The notes beneath the pieces are model-generated. The model saw only the letters and a program-made list of their open reading frames with translations. It had not been told where the DNA came from and ran no database searches. Source: a bacterium (lineage in GTDB: Bacteria; Electryoneota; RPQS01). From it: a stretch of DNA of 64,000 bases. Below, one piece after another: positions 58,821 to 64,000 of this stretch. The position numbers and the translations under genes are program-made. Position 1 is the stretch's first letter; each line of letters begins with the position of its first letter. The stretch is taken from NCBI GenBank assembly GCA_023382385.1, contig JAHDVH010000002.1:200219-264218 (forward strand). The letters are read 5' to 3'.

Positions 58821-61412
58821 ATGGACCAAGACGTAAAAAGCATCGGACAGGACAGCGTCGCCCAAACGAAGTGGCTGGCGATTGCCCGCGCGGCGGCTGG
58901 AACGGCCGGCCTGCTCCTGCTGACTATTCTTGCGGCCTTCATGGCTCAAGAGCAGTCGGCCCTGAAGCAATACCGGACTGCAGGCGTTCTCCAGTCGGAG
59001 TTCTCTGCTGTAGTGACCGCCACTGGGGATAGCGTGCGAACTTTCTCGGTGGTGAAACCGGTGGACTTTCCGTCCGGCGTCTACCCACAGGCGGGCGACA
59101 CGATTATCTGGATAGGCGCGGAACGTGCCACACCCGACGTGTGGCGGTCATATTTCCACCGCGTGCTCCCACCGGACACGCAGATTGTGCTGACCGTCAG
59201 CGGTCCGCAAGGAGTGCACGACTTCGTTGTCCGGACAGCCGTGGAGCGCGCGGCCAGTTACTTTATGCTGACCCTGATCGATGTTTTGCGGTTTCTCATC
59301 GCTTTGGGTTTCATCGGTGTCGGACTGTGGGCATTTTTCGCGCAGCCGAACTCAACGCCTGTGCGCATCTTCGCGTGGTTTTGCTTTACGATGACGGCGG
59401 CGATGATTGCCGGTGTCAGCGTTATGCCGACCTACTATGCTTCATTCCGCATACCGGGACTGAATGGCGCACGGCAGGCATTAGGCGTTTTCGCGCTGGG
59501 AATTCCTGTGCTCTGGCTGCACCTGCAGTTTGTCTTCCCGCGAATACTGAGGTTTGTGCGTCGCCACCGAGGATGGGTCTATCCGGTCATCTATGCGCCA
59601 TGGGCCGTTGCAGTAATTGCTGCCGCACTTGCCTCGGGAAAGTGGATGGATGTGTCGCTCGCCGATACGATCGCGACGGTCAGCCTCGCGCCGCTGCTGG
59701 TTTGGCTGATACTGGGATTTGTGATTCTCTTCCGGAGGTTCCGCAACACCTCCGACCGGATTGAAAAGCGGCAACTGCGTTTGATTCTCTGGGGCACGGG
59801 TATCGGCATCGGCGGATTTCTTGCGCTGATTCTTCTGTTGAATGTTTTCAGCGGCTGGTTTTCCGGCAACACGATGCGGACGCTCGGAGCTATCGTCATC
59901 GGCTTCTCGATGCTCTTGTTCACACCGATTTCCTATGCTTATGCGTTCGGACGTTATCGGCTGCTTGAAGTTCAAGGCAGAGTCAAGCGCGGCACGCGCT
60001 ACCTTTTGACGAGCAGCATTGTCCTGGTGGTGTTTCTGGGACTCGTTTACGTGATTGGAGAATATGCGCTGAGCGCCTTGGGAGTATCGGGGCGGATGCC
60101 GACGATGGCGCTGGCTCTGCTGCTGGCTTTCGGAATCAGTCCTGCGCGGAGGCGATTGCAGGCCGAGGTGGAGCGGCGGTTCTATCCGGAGCGCCGCAAG
60201 TTGCGCGACAAGCTCGAACAGGCGCTGGAAGGGTCCTCATCACTGGGAAGCCGCAAAGCTTTTCTCGAGAAGTTTTCCGAGCAGGTGCGCGAAAGTCTGC
60301 ATGTGGAAGCGGTGCAGCCCGTTCTTGCCGGGGAGAACGGCGGAGGATTCCTGTGCGGGAATGCGCGCCCGACACCGTTCACCCATCAGAGCGATTTCCT
60401 GACCAGAATTGTCCGCGAGCGGCGTCCGGTCTTTGTGGATGAAGTGGTTGCCAGCGGAAAGACTCAGGTGCTTGAAGAAGAACTTGAGTGGCTCTCCGGA
60501 AACAAAGTCGCGGTCGTGCTGCCGCTGATGACTCAGCAGCGGTTGGCGGGATTTCTCGCTCTCGGGTATAAGACCGATCGGGAAGACTACGCGCCTGAGG
60601 AAATCAGTATTCTGACCAATCTCGCGCCACAAGTCGCGCTGGCCAGCGAGAATCTGCGCCTGCTTGAGGAGAATGTCGAGAAGCGCAGGCTTGAAGAACA
60701 GATGCAGATGGCGCGGCGCATTCAGGAAGGATTTCTGCCTCAAGTCCTGCCCGACACAATCGGTTTGGAGATTGCGACGCACAATCGTTTCTCGTTGGAT
60801 GTTGCCGGAGACTATTTCGATGTAATGTCGCTGCCGGACGGACAGACACTGGTGGCCATCGCGGATGTTTCAGGCAAGGGTGCGGGAGCCGCGCTGCTGA
60901 TGGCGAACCTGCAGGCTTCGCTGCGCACGACAGTCGAGGTCGGCATCCCGTTGACGAAGTCTATTGCACAGGTAAACAATCTAATCTTCCGCAACACGCC
61001 GCCCGAACAGTATATCACGTTCGTGGCGGTGCGCTTCGATCCTCGCGAAAATGAACTCTGCTTCGTGAATGCGGGTCACAATCCCCCGCTGCTGGTGCGA
61101 GCGGACGGCAAGGTAGAGGAACTTCCTCCGACCGGATTGATACTTGGAGCGATTCCCGACGTCCAATATGAAAAGATGCACGTCGCATTTAATCCGGGTG
61201 ATCTACTCGTGCTCTATACGGACGGCGTGAGCGAGGCCATGAACGATGCGGAGGAGGAGTATGGCGACCGGCGCATTCGCGAGCTTGCGGCGAAGCTGCG
61301 CCATGAGACGGTTGCGCGCATCATCGATGAAATTGAGCAGGATGTCGAACGCTTCTGCGGGCGCGTGCCGATGGAAGACGACTCCACGATGGTAGTGGTC
61401 AAACGAATATAG
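58821..61412 (+). CDS. Membrane SpoIIE/RsbU-type protein phosphatase with PDZ-like and GAF domains
   Basis: 863 residues from ATG 58821 (GTG 58812 falls inside or before the predicted transcript start). One N-terminal helix (about 20-40), a PDZ-like extracellular domain (about 50-150: VYPQAGDTIIWIGAERATP), seven to eight helices (150-420), a GAF-like domain (about 450-610: LEEELEWLSGNKVAVVLPLM), a coiled coil (EENVEKRRLEEQMQMARRIQEGFLPQ), and a PP2C/SpoIIE catalytic domain with LDVAGDYFDVMSLPDG, VAIADVSGKGAGAALLMA, NAGHNPPLL, DLLVLYTDGVSEAMN and a final DDSTMVVVKRI. Dephosphorylates anti-sigma-antagonist type partners in known systems; the partner is not in this window. Confidence 0.88.
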   Translation: MDQDVKSIGQDSVAQTKWLAIARAAAGTAGLLLLTILAAFMAQEQSALKQYRTAGVLQSEFSAVVTATGDSVRTFSVVKPVDFPSGVYPQAGDTIIWIGAERATPDVWRSYFHRVLPPDTQIVLTVSGPQGVHDFVVRTAVERAASYFMLTLIDVLRFLIALGFIGVGLWAFFAQPNSTPVRIFAWFCFTMTAAMIAGVSVMPTYYASFRIPGLNGARQALGVFALGIPVLWLHLQFVFPRILRFVRRHRGWVYPVIYAPWAVAVIAAALASGKWMDVSLADTIATVSLAPLLVWLILGFVILFRRFRNTSDRIEKRQLRLILWGTGIGIGGFLALILLLNVFSGWFSGNTMRTLGAIVIGFSMLLFTPISYAYAFGRYRLLEVQGRVKRGTRYLLTSSIVLVVFLGLVYVIGEYALSALGVSGRMPTMALALLLAFGISPARRRLQAEVERRFYPERRKLRDKLEQALEGSSSLGSRKAFLEKFSEQVRESLHVEAVQPVLAGENGGGFLCGNARPTPFTHQSDFLTRIVRERRPVFVDEVVASGKTQVLEEELEWLSGNKVAVVLPLMTQQRLAGFLALGYKTDREDYAPEEISILTNLAPQVALASENLRLLEENVEKRRLEEQMQMARRIQEGFLPQVLPDTIGLEIATHNRFSLDVAGDYFDVMSLPDGQTLVAIADVSGKGAGAALLMANLQASLRTTVEVGIPLTKSIAQVNNLIFRNTPPEQYITFVAVRFDPRENELCFVNAGHNPPLLVRADGKVEELPPTGLILGAIPDVQYEKMHVAFNPGDLLVLYTDGVSEAMNDAEEEYGDRRIRELAAKLRHETVARIIDEIEQDVERFCGRVPMEDDSTMVVVKRI

Positions 61413-61434
61413 CACGCAGCCTCTTTCACAATGC

Positions 61435-61466
61435 AAGAGGGAGCCGCGAGGCTCCCTCTTCTTTTG
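61435..61466. terminator. Bidirectional terminator between convergent genes
   Basis: AAGAGGGAGCC / GGCTCCCTCTT, 11-bp stem with a GCGA loop, followed by CTTTTG on the plus strand. Confidence 0.8.
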
Positions 61467-61512
61467 TACGTAATCCGCCGAGAAACATCCTGCGGCGATA
61501 GTTACAAAGCGG

Positions 61513-62301
61513 TTATATCTGGTAAAACTCCACGCGGCGAGTTTTGAAAGTGTCGTTGTAGGGGTTGATGGTTTTGTTATCCGCAAGCTTCGGGTCGATT
61601 TCAACGGTCAACACATCTGTGGCAGTGACCTCGGCGGACGCGAGCAGTTCACCCTGTGTTCCGACAATTACGCTGCGACCGGTGAACCGCACCGAACGGC
61701 CGTCACGCTCCTCTGTACCGATCCGATTAGCCGTCGCGGCAAACACGTTATTCTCAAAGCAGCGCGTCACCATGGCGGCCTGACCGTTCGGCAGGACCAG
61801 ATTGGACGGATGCGCGACAATCTGCGCCCCGCGCAACGCCAACGTGCGCATCACTTCCGGGAAGCGCCAGTCAAAGCAGATCATCACGCCCACGCGCGCA
61901 ACGCCGATATCAAACACGGTAAACGGCAGGTCGCCGGGGTCAAAGCGTGTGACTTCCTTGTCGTACAAGTGAACCTTCCGGTAACGTCCCACTTCGCCGT
62001 TCGGTCCCATGAAGACAGAACTGTTATAGACTTTATCTCCTTCCCGTTCAATCAGCCCCATAACCATGTGGCAGTTGCGTTCGCGGCAAAGCCGCTGCAG
62101 CCACTTCGCACTGGGACCGTTGGGAAGTTCTTCAGCCAATTCAAGACTTTCGCTCCGTCCCCGTGCTTCATAGCCGGTGAGAGCGAGTTCCGGCAGCACC
62201 CACAGGTCTGCCTTGCGATCTCCGAGTAATCTCTCAACTTGTTTTTGATTACCTTCGATGTCCCCGAATACGGGGTCAGTTTGCACGATGCCGAGAATCA
62301 T
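61513..62301 (-). CDS. Nitrilase-family (carbon-nitrogen hydrolase) amidase
   Basis: 262 residues. The Glu-Lys-Cys triad is visible: LWVLPELALTGYE near 33 (Glu), GRYRKVHLYDKE near 108 (Lys), and GVMICFDWRFPEVMR near 138 (Cys). The length and motifs fit the Nit2/omega-amidase and YafV branch, which hydrolyse omega-amides of keto acids or similar small amides, but the substrate cannot be decided from sequence. Cytoplasmic. It lies 23 bases behind a lipoprotein gene and is the last gene of the arsS operon. Confidence 0.9.
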   Translation of the reverse strand: MILGIVQTDPVFGDIEGNQKQVERLLGDRKADLWVLPELALTGYEARGRSESLELAEELPNGPSAKWLQRLCRERNCHMVMGLIEREGDKVYNSSVFMGPNGEVGRYRKVHLYDKEVTRFDPGDLPFTVFDIGVARVGVMICFDWRFPEVMRTLALRGAQIVAHPSNLVLPNGQAAMVTRCFENNVFAATANRIGTEERDGRSVRFTGRSVIVGTQGELLASAEVTATDVLTVEIDPKLADNKTINPYNDTFKTRRVEFYQI

Positions 62302-62324
62302 AGGTGTTCGTCAATGTACAGTGA

Positions 62325-62897
62325 TTAGCCTCGAACGGTCTTCGCCGCCTCGGCAATGTATAGGGGTAATTGTTGCGGGGCTGTGACGGTCCATGACCGG
62401 CGTCCAGCCTCAGTTAAAGTTGCGTTGTCAGGATTGGTTTCGCCTGCAGGCAATTTAGGGGCGCGCAGAATCAGCAACTCGCCGGCCTTGAGCGTCACGG
62501 TCTGGCTCTTACCTCCGGTGTAGGGCGGCGACTTACGCAGCCAGGCGCTGGCACGGATTTCATACTCGCCCGGCGGAATGTTCAGCAGAGTGATTGTGCT
62601 CGATGATGCGAGCGGAATTCGAGGCAGACGGTCCGTATCCTGCGCTCCTTTCAGTTTGACGAGCGACAACCATTCGCCTTCCCCTTCCGGCTTCGGGAAG
62701 ACCACCAAACAAGCCGACTGACCGGCGCGCAGCACGGAACCTTTTGCATCCACCGACGTCGGGGTCTCGGTTGCCGGTGTTTCAGTCTTGGGGGCTTCAG
62801 TCGTCGCCTGCGGTTCAGTTTTCTTGGAACCGCAACCCGCCAGCAACAGCGCCGTCATGCCCGTTAAGAGAAAAGCGATAGATGTGAGTCGTCTCAT
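62325..62897 (-). CDS. Lipoprotein of unknown function
   Basis: 190 residues. Lipoprotein signal to Cys22 (LLTGMTALLLAGC). A Thr/Glu/Pro-rich linker (EPQATTEAPKTETPATETPT) is followed by a beta domain with ITLLNIPPGEYEIRASAWL and LKAGELLILRAPKLPAGE, which looks like a carboxypeptidase-regulatory or PEGA-type beta-sandwich. The start ATG shares its A with the stop of the upstream gene (TGATG), so translation is coupled. Role unknown. Confidence 0.75.
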   Translation of the reverse strand: MRRLTSIAFLLTGMTALLLAGCGSKKTEPQATTEAPKTETPATETPTSVDAKGSVLRAGQSACLVVFPKPEGEGEWLSLVKLKGAQDTDRLPRIPLASSSTITLLNIPPGEYEIRASAWLRKSPPYTGGKSQTVTLKAGELLILRAPKLPAGETNPDNATLTEAGRRSWTVTAPQQLPLYIAEAAKTVRG

Positions 62898-63565
62898 CAG
62901 AGTTCCGAAGGGTTTGTTGTGAAGCGTTTCCAGTCTTCGATGGTGTCAATGTCGGTGAGCACAGGCAGAAGTTTGTGTTGAACCCCTGCCTGCTTGAGCC
63001 GCGCCAGCGTCTCAGGCAGCAGCCGCTCAGTGCTCCACGGCAGTTCCGCAAAAAGTTCGGGAACAATCTGCGTCATCCCGAGCAGATAATACCCGCCATC
63101 CGCCGCCGGACCGAGCACAATAGGATACTCTTCCAAGATACGAAATGCCTGCGAAAGATGCTCAGGTGTCAAAGCGGGGCAATCGGAGCCGACCAACACA
63201 ACACGCCGCGCTCCACTCTGAAACGCCCGAATAGCCGCCACGCACATTCGCTGGCCGAGGTCCCCTTCTGACTGCTGTGAAAAGAACGGTCGGGTTCCGA
63301 AATAGTTTTGCGCTTCTACGAAATCGAACGGCTCCGCAAAGGAGACTTCGACATCAATCTGCTCGGGCAGGTTGTCCAGCAGTTTGCGGCAGCAGGCCAC
63401 CAGTTTCAAATAGATTTCCAGCGCGCGCTCCGGACCGTCAGTGGACGCGATGCGCGTTTTGACCTTACCCGCTTCCGGCATCCTCGCCAGACAAACCAGT
63501 GTATCCGTGCTGAGTTCCCCGCGACCGCGAGGAGACGCATGGCGGGAGTTTGTGCCGCTCATCAT
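62897..63565 (-). CDS. Arsenosugar-type glycosyltransferase (DUF2064)
   Basis: 222 residues from ATG 63565, which overlaps the arsS stop as ATGA (ATG 63562 is an alternative). Nucleotidyl/glycosyltransferase A fold of DUF2064: LVCLARMPEAGKVKTRIA near 28-45, DLGQRMCVAAIRAFQSGAR near 103, VVLVGSDCPALTPEHLSQAF near 123, and VLGPAADGGYYLLGM near 148 with the metal-binding DGG region. In arsenosugar gene clusters the partner of ArsS is a transferase of this family (TIGR04282). It may build a sugar on the arsenic compound. DUF2064 members also occur elsewhere, so the assignment rests on arsS next to it. Confidence 0.87.
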   Translation of the reverse strand: MMSGTNSRHASPRGRGELSTDTLVCLARMPEAGKVKTRIASTDGPERALEIYLKLVACCRKLLDNLPEQIDVEVSFAEPFDFVEAQNYFGTRPFFSQQSEGDLGQRMCVAAIRAFQSGARRVVLVGSDCPALTPEHLSQAFRILEEYPIVLGPAADGGYYLLGMTQIVPELFAELPWSTERLLPETLARLKQAGVQHKLLPVLTDIDTIEDWKRFTTNPSEL

Positions 63566-64000
63566 TGCGCGACCGCTCCACCGCACGACGAACCCGCACC
63601 CGCCGTGCAACCGTAGCAATGGTTGCGGGTGACGATTTCGCGCCGATGCAACTCCCTGCTCCACTGGGAAATGTGCTTCGGCATGCCGTGATTGACCGTC
63701 AATCCGAGCATCTGATTGAAGTCGCAGTCGTAGAGAAATCCCTGCCAGTCCACGGAAATTTGCGTCCGGCACATGACCTTGCGCGCCGCGGCGGGATTAA
63801 ACGCCCAGACGAGTTCGGTCATATATGAATCATAATCACCTGACGTCAGCAGAAAATCGAGAAAACGTCCGATCGGCATATTCGTAATGCAATATAGGTG
63901 GTTGAACACCACGCCGTGCTCGTTCCAGAGAATCCACCTGTATTTCTCCTCAAGCTTGCGCTGATCCGGCGGAAGCGAGGCTCCGCCGGAATTGTATACC
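63562..64000 (-). CDS. arsS: Radical SAM protein ArsS, C-terminal part (cut by the window edge)
   Basis: Only the last 146 codons are present; the frame is open to 64000. The tail carries VYNSGGASLPPDQRKLEEKY, VVFNHLYCITNMPIGRF, FNPAAARKVMCRTQISVDW, YDCDFNQML and the end HCYGCTAGAGSSCGGA, all characteristic of ArsS (arsenosugar biosynthesis radical SAM, TIGR04167). The radical SAM CxxxCxxC part lies beyond the window. ArsS is thought to transfer an adenosyl-derived group to methylated arsenic. The stop overlaps the start of the DUF2064 gene, making one operon with the lipoprotein and nitrilase genes. Confidence 0.92.
   Translation of the reverse strand, partial: VYNSGGASLPPDQRKLEEKYRWILWNEHGVVFNHLYCITNMPIGRFLDFLLTSGDYDSYMTELVWAFNPAAARKVMCRTQISVDWQGFLYDCDFNQMLGLTVNHGMPKHISQWSRELHRREIVTRNHCYGCTAGAGSSCGGAVAQ

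Noticed and set aside
1-64000. CRISPR arrays, insertion sequences, prophage genes
   Set aside because: No regularly spaced repeats, transposase, integrase or phage structural genes were seen. The restriction-modification block has no obvious mobile-element ends.

Overview
The window looks like a piece of a Gram-negative bacterial chromosome from the FCB (Fibrobacterota-Chlorobiota-Bacteroidota) side of the tree, most likely an uncultivated candidate phylum. The grounds are six secreted proteins ending in a type IX secretion (T9SS) C-terminal sorting domain with the YPNPFN motif and a final -LLK/-LYLK/-LLR, a PorX-type response regulator (REC plus PglZ-like phosphatase domain), outer-membrane barrels, many lipoproteins, and an NrfA/NrfH nitrite reductase pointing to anaerobic or microaerobic respiration. 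I cannot assign a phylum from sequence alone. No tRNA, rRNA, CRISPR array or insertion sequence was recognised.

Layout. 1-0.3 kb: start of an unknown secreted protein, divergent from a plus-strand run (0.7-9.9 kb) of pgi, a lipoprotein, glutathione peroxidase, two glycosyltransferase-type genes, a PorV-like barrel, a 5'-nucleotidase and a T9SS lamin-tail protein. 10-13.9 kb (minus): HTH regulator, mutS2, cvpA-like, rpsU. 14.1-16 kb: nrfA-nrfH. 16.2-18.4 kb: cassette A, a small Cys-rich secreted protein coupled to a beta-helix T9SS protein. 18.4-22 kb (minus): DUF3078, mscL, a TPR-thioredoxin-fold protein lacking its active site, and a Lys-rich/acidic/zinc-ribbon protein. 22.3-24.4 kb: histidine kinase plus response regulator. 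24.6-34 kb (minus): a barrel, then a long dTDP-rhamnose operon (rfbA, SIMPL, membrane protein, rfbD, rfbC, rfbB) into which an AT-richer restriction-modification block (Vsr, m5C methylase, NgoFVII/PLD-type nuclease) is inserted between rfbC and rfbB.

34-46 kb: a DUF2520-type Rossmann protein, porX with a membrane metallophosphoesterase, a subtilisin-like protein that has lost its catalytic residues, and a Ser/Thr kinase-TPR gene overlapping a GAF-PAS histidine kinase gene. 46-58 kb is mainly secreted proteins: an active-site-containing paralogue of the TPR-thioredoxin protein, cassette B (a second Cys-rich/beta-helix pair), two lipoproteins, and three large T9SS proteins (thioester-domain-like, double CHRD, and PPC/P-domain). 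58.8-61.4 kb: a membrane SpoIIE-type phosphatase. 61.5-64 kb (minus): the end of arsS, its DUF2064 glycosyltransferase partner, a lipoprotein and a nitrilase-family amidase.

How it fits together. Most of the content concerns the cell surface: T9SS cargo, the PorX regulator, dTDP-sugar synthesis and glycosyltransferases for surface glycans, and several signal-transduction proteins. The most unusual signals are the two paralogous Cys-rich/beta-helix cassettes, the pseudo-subtilase, the redox-active/redox-dead thioredoxin-TPR pair, the restriction-modification block inside a sugar operon, and three genes whose predicted promoters place the transcription start at the start codon (leaderless mRNAs).
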